Assembly (NCBI GenBank): GCA_033977485.1 | Contig: CM066988.1 | Coordinates: forward strand, 7,791,501-7,855,500 | Length of the DNA stretch: 64,000 bases | Reading direction: 5' to 3' | Origin: Hydrangea macrophylla | Taxonomy: Eukaryota > Streptophyta > Magnoliopsida > Cornales > Hydrangeaceae | Part shown: positions 1 to 10,440 of the stretch, piece by piece | How positions within the stretch are numbered: the stretch's first letter is position 1 | How the letters are laid out: each line of letters starts with the position of its first letter | Translations under genes and position numbers: made by a program | Notes under the pieces: generated by a model | The model's database searches: none | Seen by the model: only the letters and a program-made list of their open reading frames with translations | Told to the model about the DNA's origin: nothing

Positions 1-1215
1 AAAGGTCAAAGTCGATTTCACGCTGACACCGATGAAGAGCTGAGAATTGAATAGTCTTACTTTAAGAATTTAAAGATGTTCTTGCCTCAATCTTGAAAAG
101 ACATGTTTGAAACTGACTTAGGGCTTGCCCAACACCCTTTTTCCACCATTTCAAAGCCTTGAGCCCAATCCAATGGGGAGCCATACAATCTGTCTGTTGA
201 AAACAGTGCAGACTTAGTCCTTGGTGGTAGCCAACCACTTTCAATGAGTTTCTTCTCCCCTTTCAAAACAAAAAAAAACAATGAAAAGGAAAAAAAAGAA
301 AAAAAAAGAAAGAAAGGAAAAGCTCGCTAGGTTGAAAACCTGAAAGGGCACCTAGGCAAAAGTTAGAGCTGAAAAAGGTGTTGATTTCCAAGATCTGACC
401 TTAGCCAGTCAAAATGATGGAGAAAATGAAAGGAAGAAAATTTTGGTGATACAGAGAATTGTACACTTCAAGGTACATCATGAGAACATACCTAGATCAC
501 ATTTCAAAAGGCTCGGAATGACCACAAATAAATTCCGAGAACTGATATGCACATTCTGGAATTCTGAAATTGTGATCAAAAGATCTCACAAGAATCAACT
601 ACATGAAAAGTAAAATTGACTGGCTAGGCAAAAGTGAAAAGGATCAATCCTCAGAAAGAAAAGAAAAGAAAAGAAAAGAAAAGAAAGGGAGATCGAAACT
701 GAATCCTTTTATTCAAGGCTACCACAAGTGACCGAAGTTTGAACTTTTTTAACGATTTGTTCGAAAAACCCTCAGACCTCCATATCTTTCAAAATCCTTG
801 CCTTGAACTACGCTTGACCAGATTCCTACTTAGGGATACGTAGGAAACCGCACCGGTTCGGTCGACATCATCATAATCAAACAGATTTCTTGCAAGACCT
901 TGCCTTGAACTACACTTGACCTGATTCCTACTTAGGGATATGTAGGCAACTGCATCGGTTCGGTCGACATCATTATAATCAAACCAATTTCTTTCAAGAC
1001 CTTGCCTTGAACTACGTTCGACCTGATTCCCACTCAGGGATACGTAGGCAACCGCATCGGTTCGGTCATCCCACCTACCTAAAAATAACCCAACTTTCTC
1101 CAAGTCTTGCCTTGAACTATGCTCGACCAGATTTCCGCTCAGGGATACGTAGGAAACTGTATCGGTTCGGTCATCCCACCTACCTGAAAATTACCCCTCC
1201 TTCTTTCAAGGTCCT
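1..1215 (+). mobile_element. 3' internal (untranslated) part of the host Tat/Ogre-like element, left of the nested insertion
   Basis: No coding region is recognisable here. The stretch carries A/G-rich simple repeats (about 270-330 and 655-695) and a tandem repeat from 796. The repeat motif (a variant of ccttgaactacg followed by gggatacgtagg) recurs in reverse orientation inside the minus-strand Tat element at about 10500-10660, 11030-11170 and later copies. It continues to the right of the nested element at 30430. This makes the stretch the 3' internal region of a plus-strand element of the same family, whose gag-pol would lie to the left of the window. Family assignment rests on shared repeats and the matching LTR at 35274, not on protein domains. 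Confidence 0.6.
796..1215 (+). repeat. Tandem repeat, 102-105 bp period, about 4 copies
   Basis: Unit starts are seen at 796, 898, 1000 and 1105, each opening with cttgccttgaacta and containing a gggata(c/t)gtagg segment. A fifth unit begins just before 1216 and is cut by the nested element. Its continuation (ccctggcccgaactacg) resumes at 30431. Similar motifs in both family members suggest it is a family trait of the 3' untranslated region. Confidence 0.85.
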
Positions 1216-4200
1216 TGTGGACACGCGGAATCGGACCACTTCTCTCTCTCTTGTTTGAGATTGCTTTGAAATTGATTTGAATCAAGGAAAAGAAAAGGTC
1301 TATTGAAAACAGATACAGAGTCGCCACTTGGTTTTTAAGGAACCAAGAAACCTAATTTTGACTCACCCAAACGGATAAGGGCACCGGCCCTTCATAACCA
1401 AAGAACTTGGTTCGGGGTTTTGGTACGAGAGAGGAAGGAGCCTTTGTCGCGACTAAAACACCCTCAACTCGCCCCGTCTTTCGACGGGCCTCAGTTAGCA
1501 TCCAAATAATCATCTTATACTATGTATGGTTCGTCAATTAATACTATGATAGTATATTACATCACATAAGAAACTTGAAAATGGAAGATCTAAAGATAAA
1601 ATATCATTCATAAGATCTAAGTCAAATATCATGCAATGTAAAGTGAAAGATCACACAAATAAACCTAGAAAAAATCGTCTATCAAATAATCAAGACTTCC
1701 TAATCTAAAGGGGGACATGAATTGTTCTTGAAACAAATAATCAAAGAAATCAAAATATGCTTAGCAAACTAGAATGATGCATGTTATTCTTTTGAGAAAA
1801 GAAGACCTCTCAATCCCCGGGACGGATGAGAAAGGACGATTAGATCGAGGGGAAGCATGAACGTGTGATCGAGTTCATCCCTTATAATCTTCTTAGATTA
1901 AGAGCTACCAAAAACCCCAAATCTTGCATGGATGCAATGTATGTATCTAAAATGTGCAAAGGTTGTAGTGTGTTTTGTGTACATGGATTTCTAAAATGAC
2001 TTAGAAGTCTAAAATGTGCATGAATGAATGGATTAAATCAACATGGGATATGTACAAATGTAGTATGAACTTCTTCCTAAGATATGGGCTAATTTGGAAT
2101 GCATATGAGCATCAAATCAAAGAATAAAAGTTGAAATGTGCTTGCTGTGAATAGTAGACAGACTGCATGTGTTACTTTGCAACATTATAATTGGAAGTTC
2201 AACTTGCCTAGAAAAATGTAAGACAAATCAGGGATCATCCTTATTGTGTCTAGAAAATAACCCAAAAGGCCAAACATCAATAGCTATCACAGATTAAAAG
2301 AAAAAAATCAGAATGTACACATGACTCAGAAACAAAAACTGCACTGTTGACTGATTTTGTATGATTGTTCATAAATCAAGGAAAAGGTTTATGATGACCC
2401 ATTATATACCAAAAGTTTCCTAAGACACCCAAGTTTTATAAAAAAATAGAAAAGATATATGTACAGTGATGAAAATGTCCAGAATAAGTGCAAGAAGTTG
2501 GATGAACATTCTGTGAGAACAGGGGCAGATTATGAATATGGACTTCTCACATCCAAAACAAATACTTTTACATTTCTATAATTGATGAGAAAAATTAGGG
2601 ACAAACTATGATGTATTAGGAAGGTTTTACAATTGGTTTCATCATCATAACTTGAGTATTTAATTCAAAACAAATCTTTGAATCTGAACAGCTCACTGTT
2701 TTGGGTCATGATTTTGGAAATTTTAGGGAAAACACAGTTTTGTTTCTTGAAAACCAAATGAGAGGGATTGAGAGAGGTTTTGAAATAGATGTTTTGAAAA
2801 CATATTTTCAACACTCAATGAGGATTATAACCACTTAGAATACCAACATCAAACTCATCATTAAGAATCTCCAAGATTGTTGGAGAGATTTATTTTAATT
2901 TGGACATAACTTCAATACATCTCTAGAATATCTTGGAAGTATTGAGGTTATGATCATCACCTATCAAACATGTTTTTGAGGTCAAGAGCTACTATCCATA
3001 AGGATTCACTCACCTCAAACTTCATGTCATCATCTAGATGATGAAGAACATGTAAGTAAATAAAGAAAAATCAAAAAGAAATGGGATAAGAAGAGATGAA
3101 CAATAAATAAACAAGCAAGTAAATGATGATCAATAGATGATATTCATGAAGCATGGGACTTGTAGATTGGTGTTTCACTCATATGTATTGACACTAGACA
3201 TGGAAGAAGCTTCCACTCTCTTGAATGCTCACTAAAATGGTGGTTGGGAGTATTGAATGTTGAAATAAATGAAAGTAATGAAGTAGAAAACAAAGTTAGA
3301 ACTCACTTTTGTTTTGAAAATCAAAGAAGAAAGCTTCTTTTCTCTCTACTCTAACCTTATCTCTACAACTTTCTCTCCCAAACTTTTCCAAAACTCACAT
3401 TTTGACTCCTCTAAAATGAGGAGTAATGGGGTGTTTATATAGGCCAACTTGGGGTGATTTTGGGATTTAGAAAGTATTCCCATTGGCTCCAAACATCTGA
3501 AATCATAAAACTATGTCGTTTTGGTTTTTAAATAATCAAAATGGGACCACAAAACATATTACAAAAATACACTGTTCTGGAGGGGAGTGCCGCGGCCGCA
3601 CTGGGTCACTACCGCGGCGGCAGTGGGCCAGTGCCGCGGCGGCACTGCTCCTCCCTTCGTCTGGATAATGCTGTTTAGGCCCCCTGATGTTCCGGTATTC
3701 GCGAAAAGGCCCTATTTCGTCCGAAATTCACAGAAAATGCGTACGAACTCCAAATTGAGGTTGTGATATACCGTTGGAAAGGTAATGGAGTCTACTTTAC
3801 TTAAAAAATAGTTCGGGGATAGGTCACTTTGAAAAGTTTTGCGGTATTCGTGATAAAAGCCGATTTGATCGCCTTTTTCGCCTTTGGAAATTCATAATAA
3901 ATTCGTTTTAAATCCAGAAATTATGTGCGATATACCGTTGGAAAGCTATTGACCTCTAGTATCCATGAAAAATATTTGAAAATTGTTTCGGCACCCCGGT
4001 TCCAAAGTCAAATTCTGGTCAAACTGGTCAAACCTGGGGTTCCCGGGAAGTTCTGGAAACCTCCGGGAGTTCCCGGGAGCTGATGTTTTCGCTCGATTTT
4101 CTTTTGGAACTTGTTTTAATACTTTTCCCGTGATTTAGAAAGATTTTGGTGAATCCAGACGATTTTGGTCACACTTGGTCAATCCTGGTCAAACCTGGTC

Positions 4201-4534
4201 AAACCTTGGTCAAACCTAGTCAAACCTTGGTCAAACCGGTCAACGGGGACTTTCTGGGAACTTCCGGGACTTCCGGGGGTCTCTGGGAGCCGACGATTTC
4301 ATCTGATTTCTCTTTAAAACTCTTTTTATCGCCTTTCTTATGACATAGCATGTTTTCAGAACTTTGAGACCAAATCTGGGAGTTTTCGGGCTTTTAAGGG
4401 GCATTTTGGTCATTCTGAGCATTCTGAGAGATGGAGCTGACTTCCGAGAGTCTTTTCGAGTCTTTTGCGATCATTGTGAACCACCAAGCTATGGGTCTCC
4501 TAAATCCGATAGCCGACAAAATGGGGTGTCTACA
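1216..4534 (-). repeat. 3' LTR of the minus-strand Tat/Ogre-like element (3319 bp)
   Basis: It is nearly identical to 27152-30429 over its length; only scattered substitutions and a few small indels are seen. It ends TG...CA on both sides. The largest difference is at 3587-3652, where this copy has three GC-rich units and the other copy has one. A TATA-like tttatata (plus strand 3434-3441, read as TATATAAA on the minus strand) lies about 1.1 kb from the U3 end. No internal coding sequence is seen. Confidence 0.95.
3587..3652. repeat. GC-rich near-palindromic 22 bp tandem repeat in the LTR (3 units)
   Basis: The core is gtgccgcggcggcac, an almost perfect inverted repeat, followed by a spacer like tgggcca. 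There are three units here and one in the 5' LTR (about 29526-29540). Three more lie inside the element upstream of the antisense genes (5995-6055), and a reverse-oriented set sits in the LTR of the host element (36136-36185). Confidence 0.85.
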
Positions 4535-4552
4535 GTTTGCCCCTCTTTGGCA
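4535..4552 (-). promoter_or_regulatory. Polypurine tract of the minus-strand Tat element
   Basis: On the minus strand this reads TGCCAAAGAGGGGCAAAC directly against the TGTAGACACCCC start of the 3' LTR. That is the position and composition expected for the plus-strand primer. The host element has the same tract with one end substitution at 35258-35273. Confidence 0.85.
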
Positions 4553-5079
4553 TGAACTTGCGAAGCAACGCATGTCGCAAGTGAGTGCCAAAGTCCGGAA
4601 GAGACAGGACTTTTTGGAGGCTATAGATTTAGGATAAAAAGCGTTGCAAAAGATGCAAGGATGATGAGTTTAGTGCCGGTCGTGCTCTGTGTGAGCTCCC
4701 TACGTATCCCAAGGGGAATCAGACCAGCACGTAGTTCAGGGTAAGGAACCGATCATACATGCACAAACACAACAATCAGGCGGATGCTATGCTAGAAGGG
4801 CGATATGCAATGTATGGATGTGATATGAATTGTGTCATGAGTCCTATCATGTCTAGTGTTGTGACCTTAGTATGAGCAAGTGCTGTGGGGTGTGCTACTC
4901 CGAATGGGCTGGTGTTGTGCTAGTGTTTGCGACTGTGATGCGGTGGGTGACTCGGATAAGGACACGGAGGTTTAGAAGACTCCGGGTCTAAGGGCAAACT
5001 TCTGGAACGAGTGAGATAGGTCAGAAGCGTTTTGTTTAGAAGAAAAGGTGACCGAGGGATCTTGTGATAAAGCTGTGAG

Positions 5080-5692
5080 AAAATTCTTAACAATCAGGAG
5101 ATCTGGATGCAGGCGATGTTCTGATTGTTCCTGACGGCCGACTTTCGGGTATCGGTTCCGGCTGGTGGTAGTATCCTTTGTATTTACCCTTGGGGATGCC
5201 GTAGGGTTCTTGGGGAATTCTTATTTTCTTGATCGGGAACCAGGATCCATCTCTGAACCTTTCGCGGTTGATCAAATCTTTCGGCGCTCAATCCGAGAGA
5301 GCCGGTCAGGGCCTCCGGGAGCTGGTATCTGTCTGCTTTTGTCCTCGGGGGATGATGCAGGGTTCTCGGGGAATCTCTTTTCTTGATCGGGAACCAGGAT
5401 CCATCTCTGAACCTCTCACGGTTGATCAAATCTTTCGGTGCTCAATCCGAGAGAGCCGGTCAAGGCCTCCGAGAGCTGGTATCTGTCTGCTTTTGTCCTC
5501 GGGGGATGATGCAGGGTTCTCGGGGAATCTCTTTTCTTGATCGGGAACCAGGATCCATCTCTGAACCTCTCACGGTTGATCAAATCTTTCGGTGCTCAAT
5601 CCGAGAGAGCCGGTCAGGGCCTCCGGGAGCTGGTATCTGTCTGCTGTTGTCCTCGGGGGATGATGCAGGGTTCTCGGGGAATCTCTTTTCTT
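5080..5692 (+). repeat. 154 bp tandem repeat, about 3.5-4 copies
   Basis: Units recur at 5229, 5383 and 5537, each holding cttgatcgggaaccaggatc and a tcgggggatgatgcagg segment. A more diverged first copy runs from about 5087, and a degenerate partial copy follows to about 5800. The later copies differ by only a few bases. The repeats create long open frames on both strands with repeated peptides, which I treat as non-coding. Confidence 0.9.
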
Positions 5693-5994
5693 GTTTATCT
5701 GGTGCCTTAGCTAAAAACCAAGATCCGTTGCCAGAATTCTCGCGTTTGATCGAATCTTGTGACGGTTGTCCTGAAACGACCGATTCGGGTCTTCGGGAGC
5801 CGATTTTTTCCAGTTTTTGCCTGCTGGAGGTAGTTCTGACAATTTTTAGTCTGTTTGGGGTAAAACCTCATAGATCTTGACTGGATTGGGCCACCGGGGC
5901 TGATCGGGGTCAAAAATGGGCTGAAAAAGGCCAAAACGGATCAAAACGGGGCAAAACGGGGCAAAACGAAGCGAAGCGGGGCCCACGGGGAGCA

Positions 5995-6056
5995 GTGCCG
6001 CGGCGGCACTGGGCCACTGCCGCGGCAGCAGTTGGCCAGTGCCGCGGCGGCACTGG
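5995..6056. repeat. GC-rich near-palindromic 22 bp repeat upstream of the PMD gene (3 units)
   Basis: It has the same core as in the LTR (gtgccgcggcggcac) in three units, the middle one diverged. It lies about 220 bp upstream of the inferred PMD start codon. It could be a CpG-rich promoter segment or a simple copy of LTR sequence; no function is demonstrated. Confidence 0.8.
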
Positions 6057-6277
6057 GTGGCCGGACTCCATCTTCTTATATCTCGGGTTTTTGAGCTCTT
6101 GAAGCTCATTCTTGGCCATTTTGGGTTTTTTTTTTAAGCCAAAATTCATCAAAACGCAGCTTGTGCGCACTCAGGTGAGTAATCTTTCCCCGTAGTCGGA
6201 TTTTTGATTGGTGTTTTGGTTTGCCCAAATTTTCAAGAAGAAAGTTTGAATGTGACTTCCATTTTTCTTGTAGATCC

Positions 6278-8441
6278 ATGGCTTCGAGCTCAAGGAGACC
6301 GTCTAAGAAGGCTAAGGGACGGATGAAGGCTGAAATGCAAACCCCGGACTTGATTCTACGGGACCCCCAACGCCATCTTTCGGCCGCGGCTCTAGCGAGC
6401 TTGGTATGTGAAACTTTCGACATTTTAGGACCACTTTCATGTATTGTGCTAGCTTTGTGAGCCGTAGTGTGCACCTAGAAATTGTTAGGAGTCTGATTTG
6501 TGCTCAAATGTTGATTTTGTGAAATTTTGCTCTCGGGTCGTGAATAGTGATTTTGTGCATTTTTGTTGTTTTTGTTGTGTGCAGGTGCCGGAAGTGGCCT
6601 TGAAAGGCCATGGTAGCCTTGCCCACGCCTTCTTGTGGTATACACAGCTTTCGCCCATCGTTAAGAGGATGGTTGATGATGCCGGGTTCGGAGGCTTCGT
6701 CCGTCTGGTTTTGAAAAGCAGCAATGATTTGGCCCATTTCTATGCCCTGGCTGAGAGGTGGTGGGATACCACCAATACTTTCCACCTGCCGTTCGGAGAG
6801 ATGACCATGACGCCCTTCGACTTCTCCATGATTACGGGCTTGAGGGTCGGCGGGAAGCGCCTGATTTTGGATTACTTTTACGAGATCGATCCGGAAGCGG
6901 TGGAGATGCTGATTGGGGCTGTTCCCCCTAACCTGGAGAGGCATTGGTTTCCTTGCGGCTGGCTTTACCGGGCCTATGGCAGAGGTAATCACAATCTGAA
7001 CAATTCCCAACTTTTGAGGGTTTATCTTCTGTATGTCCTCGGGTGCTCAATCTTTGCAACAAGGAACGACCGGGTGAGCTTGAGGCTCCTTTCTTGCCTG
7101 GCGACCATTGATGAGATCCCCTCCTATAACTGGGGCGGCGCTGCCTTGGCCCATCTCTACAAGCATATGGGGGAGGTCTCTCGGGGCGATGTTAAATCTA
7201 CTGGGGGATTTTGGCGAGCTTGGGAGGTACGCACCGTTCCTTCCTTTATTTTCCATCTCTTTGATTTCTATACTTGTTCTGATTTCTCCTTTGTCTGTGC
7301 AGCTTTGGAGTTTTGAATACTTGAAGATGTTGGCTCCTTCTCCGGCAGATGAATCAGGCGAGGATGAGGATGGCATGGCTCCTGTGCCTCTATTCCCACG
7401 AGGTTTGAGATGGCGGAGGGACGTTGTTGGGGTGAAGAGTGCGGCCCACCGGATTGTTTTGCTTAGAAACTTCCTGACTGAGCTGACGGCTTCTGATGTT
7501 GATTGGACGCCTTGGGAGGGCGTTGTTTACGCCGCCCCAGAGGAGATACAAGCGGTTAAATCTCTTACCTCTTGCCGCCTTCTGCTGGAGAGTACTGAGT
7601 GTAGGCAGTGGTTCCTTGGGGAACGGGTGTCTCGACAGGTGGTTGGTGGCTCCCGGTATCGCGTTCCCCATAATCCTCCTGTGATGGATGCTAGTGACCT
7701 CTCCGGTGATGCTCTGTCGGCGGCCTTAGCCGGCACCGACGTCTGGGATCATTTCCTCTCTGAGACCGGGTATGAGGCTTACCGTGGCAGCTCCTTGATG
7801 CCTAACTTCCCGCTCCTGGAGGTGAGTTGCTTTTTGCTTTTATTAGTTGTTTATGTTTTCGACTCATCTTTTCCTAACTTGTTTTGTGCCTACAGATTCG
7901 TGAGATGTACAGGAGACAGGCTCCTCAGGCTCCCGACCCTATCCCTCCTTGGGATTGGACCGTCAACGTTCTAGGCGCTGATGGCACTCCCCAAATGATG
8001 GAGGTGCCGCGAGTTACATGTGGGTACCCTACTCAGCCAGCGGGCGTCCTCAACGTTCCTTGGAGTTACGCTGAGGAGGGTCACGCCTTGGCGGCTAGCT
8101 TACGGTCCTTGGTCCTCACACGAGACCACCGGGTATGTCTCTGATTTTGCACTTTCTTAAGGTTATGAGGTTCTAACCCTGGATTTTACCCTTGACGGAT
8201 GGACGGTATGCGGCAATTTGCCGCCAACCAGATGGCGTCCCTGGTAAGTCTCTGACTTGACTTTATTTTTGTACTTTTGTTATTCCCTTACTGATTGCCT
8301 TCATTTTATTTGTGTGTGCAGTATCGTGGAGGCGGGGCTGGCTCATCGAGGACTGGTCCAAGATGCAGAGGTGGTAGGAGGACGCCGTCGCTGACATATA
8401 CTCCGGGCGGTCCGACAGAGGACGAAGAAGAGGGAGACTGA
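6278..8441 (+). CDS. Plant mobile domain (PMD) protein, six exons, antisense gene inside the Tat retrotransposon
   Basis: Inferred coding exons are 6278-6403, 6585-7226, 7303-7821, 7896-8132, 8199-8243 and 8322-8441, giving about 562 residues. All five introns are phase 0 with GT starts; four have clear AG ends, but the exon 5 acceptor reads ttgacgg and looks damaged. A leader intron (6174-6273, gtgagt to ttgtag) probably precedes the ATG at 6278. Family evidence: the segment from residue 100 (W-D-T-T-N-T-F-H-L-P-F-G-E-M-T), then S-Y-N-W-G-G-A-A-L-A-H-L-Y, and WSFEYL at the exon 2/3 junction region. These are PMD (Arabidopsis MAIN/MAIL1-like) hallmarks. The C-terminus is Gly/Arg-rich, then acidic. 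It lies opposite to gag-pol. Known PMD proteins act in the nucleus in gene expression and transposon silencing; the role here is unknown. Confidence 0.85.
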
Positions 8442-8717
8442 TGTCTCCCAAGCGGGAAATATTATTTTATTTCTGTTTTCGATTGGGTTGTACTGGGAAT
8501 ATGGTTATTTGGACAGTGTAGGACAAAGTGTGGAACAATTTGTAACCTTTTGACAGAGTATTATGATGTTTTGCCTCCTAGGCCGGATATCTTCCGGTTT
8601 AGAGGCGCAGTTGTGTGCTTGTTTTAGCTGATATATGTACACTGTGATTGTTGAATGCTACTGCGATGGGCAGTTTTGTGATAGTGAGTGCTTTTTGCCT
8701 TGCAGGTGTGATAGTCC
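8442..8717. other. Spacer between the two antisense genes
   Basis: No open frame is seen. It probably holds the 3' untranslated region of the PMD gene (A/T-rich from 8457) and the start region of the next gene. A gtgagt...cttgcag block at 8684-8705 looks like splice sites but is too short to be an intron by itself. A stop codon at 8712-8714 closes the downstream frame on its 5' side. Confidence 0.5.
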
Positions 8718-9773
8718 GTGAAACGGGGAGGTGCTGCCGAAATTTTGAATTTTGCTAGAGCCGTGACCGAAAACATGGCTTTGTATGATCCTGCTCAACT
8801 CACAGCTTGGCTGACCATCACGGATGGCGTGAAGCGGATCAACCTCTTTAGCTACGGCTTGACCGAGCTATTCTCTCTTTGCCAGATGACCCTGAACACT
8901 GAGTTCTTGCGTGCCGCCATTGGTCACTGGGACCCGGTGAACCATGTCTTCAACTTCAATGGCCTGGAGATATGCCCCATGTTTGAGGAGTTCTGCGCTA
9001 TTCTCGGCTATGATTCTGACTCTGATCTGATTCTCCCTTCTGCTGGTACCCTCAGTCCTACTCGAGGTTTGGCTGAATAACTGAATTGCTCCATCACTAT
9101 TTCCCGTCGGCTGATTCAAGGTGAGGCCCTTAATATTGCTTCTATTATTGCTCAGTATGCCAGTCCCGGGAATCCCAGCGTGTATGATGCCACCCGCGGG
9201 GCTGCTTTGATATTGTGCATGACCTCCCACTTCTTATTCTCGAGTACCTCCGTTGACTTAGTGCATGTGTGCCTTGGGTTGAAGTTTAGCAAGAATCCCA
9301 TGGCCATGGTTCTAGCTGAAACCTTGAATGGTTTGGACAATGCCTTCAATCAAGGGACTCTTCTTCTTTCCGGGGCGCCTTTGGTGTTGCAGGCTTGGTT
9401 ATACGAGCGCCTTCAGCTGTGGACGGGCCGCATACCACCAGTTTACTTTAGTCGGGCTGTGCTTTACTCTCACTATACTTTTGCCGATTGGGTGGGCATG
9501 ATGGGTGCCTTATCTGAGGCTGACATTTGCTGGGTTGTGAGGCGTTGGGGCCTTTACGCTATTACCACGAGCCTCAGGGGTCACCAGAGAGTGTGGTTGA
9601 TGGGTCTGAGAGAGACTTCTTTCTATCATCCTCGCCGTTTGGCCAGACAGTATGGACAGGTTCAGGAGGTTCCCCGAGGGTTTACTGAGAGGGTCTTTGC
9701 TTCCAGGATCAGGGTTGCTACTATTGCTGCTTTTATTGACGGTTGGACTGACCGAGTAAAGGCCTACTTCTAA
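8718..9773 (+). pseudogene. DUF7745-like plant transposon-associated protein, one in-frame stop
   Basis: A single reading frame of about 352 codons is broken only by TAA at 9078-9080; both halves are in the same frame. The frame opens after a stop at 8712-8714. There is no ATG until 8775, so the start is either 8775 or a mutated codon at 8718. Residues near 65-85 (H-W-D-P-V-N-H-V-F-N-F, then C-P-M-F-E-E-F) match the pattern of plant DUF7745 proteins. These often sit in retrotransposons and are distantly similar in arrangement to PMD proteins. The second half has the matching helical region and a basic H-P-R-R-L-A-R-Q-Y-G-Q end. It follows the PMD gene by 276 bp on the same strand. AATAAA-like signals follow the stop at 9787. 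Function unknown; family assignment is from recall of the motif. Confidence 0.65.
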
Positions 9774-10440
9774 AGGCCTTTGAAGAAATAAATAAAAAGA
9801 CTAGACCTGACTGATTCTGCTCATTCCTCCAAGTGTCTTTGAACATGTAATTGCTTTTTTTGAAAAACTTTTATTTCTTTGATTATTCCTGCTTATGTAA
9901 TATTCAAAGTTTGCTTATTAGTGAACCTTGGTTACTTTGAGAACCTCTTTTTATGCATTTAGCTTTCTGAAAAACATTTTGTGACCTGGATTTCAATTTA
10001 GTTGTTGCTTTTTGGTACTCACTTGGGCATGCTAGGGTGGTTTAGAGGCAAACGAGGCGGGTGGCCGAAGTTTGCCCCTAGTTTGGGATGTGCATGGTTG
10101 TGAGGCAAACGCGGTAGATGACCGACGTTTGCCCCTAGTTTGGAAGGGGTTCAGGCAAACGAGGCGAGTGGCCGAAGTTTTCCCCTAGTTTGGGATGTGC
10201 ATGGTTGTGAGGCAAACGCGGTAGATGACCGACGTTTGCCCCTAGTTTGGAAGGGGTTCAGGCAAACGAGGCGAGTGGCCGAAGTTTGCCCCTAGTGTGG
10301 AGGGTGATATATGGGTTATGGTAAGGACCGCGACTTTATTTCTCACATGCTCATAATTTTGCCTAGGCACCAAGGAGGTGGCCTAGCGAGCTATTTTCTC
10401 TCTTTTGTTATTGCTCCCCTTGGATTTAGCTCTAATTTTT
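9774..10440. other. Non-coding 3' region with a 107 bp tandem repeat (10041-10306)
   Basis: Copies start at 10047, 10154 and 10261. Each is built of two related halves containing ggcaaacg(a/c)gg and gtttgcccctag. On the minus strand the latter reads AGGGGCAAAC, identical to the end of the polypurine tract at 4535. Reverse-oriented equivalents occur in the host element at 30600-30830. The rest is A/T-rich with no recognisable gene. Confidence 0.8.

Larger units (their letters stand above)
4553..6173. other. Non-coding 3' region of the Tat element; upstream region of the antisense genes
   Basis: No credible coding frame is seen; open frames here come from the 154 bp tandem repeat. Bases 4553-4800 match, in reverse orientation, the sequence just before the host element's 3' LTR (about 35020-35257), including the gggatacgtagg block. 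From 5075 a tandem repeat follows, then a run of short ggggc(a)aaaacg-like motifs (5900-5985), the GC-rich repeat and a 5' leader exon. This stretch probably contains the promoter of the PMD gene, inferred only from position. Confidence 0.6.

Noticed and set aside
1..795. End of pol of the host element
   Set aside because: No pol-like C-terminal residues could be read in any frame; left as non-coding.
5165..5880. Long plus-strand frames with repeated peptides, up to 165 codons
   Set aside because: They are a by-product of the 154 bp tandem repeat, occur on both strands and show no domain.
8684..8705. Intron between gtgagt and cttgcag before the second antisense gene
   Set aside because: At 22 bases it is too short for a plant intron; an acceptor for a longer upstream intron remains possible.
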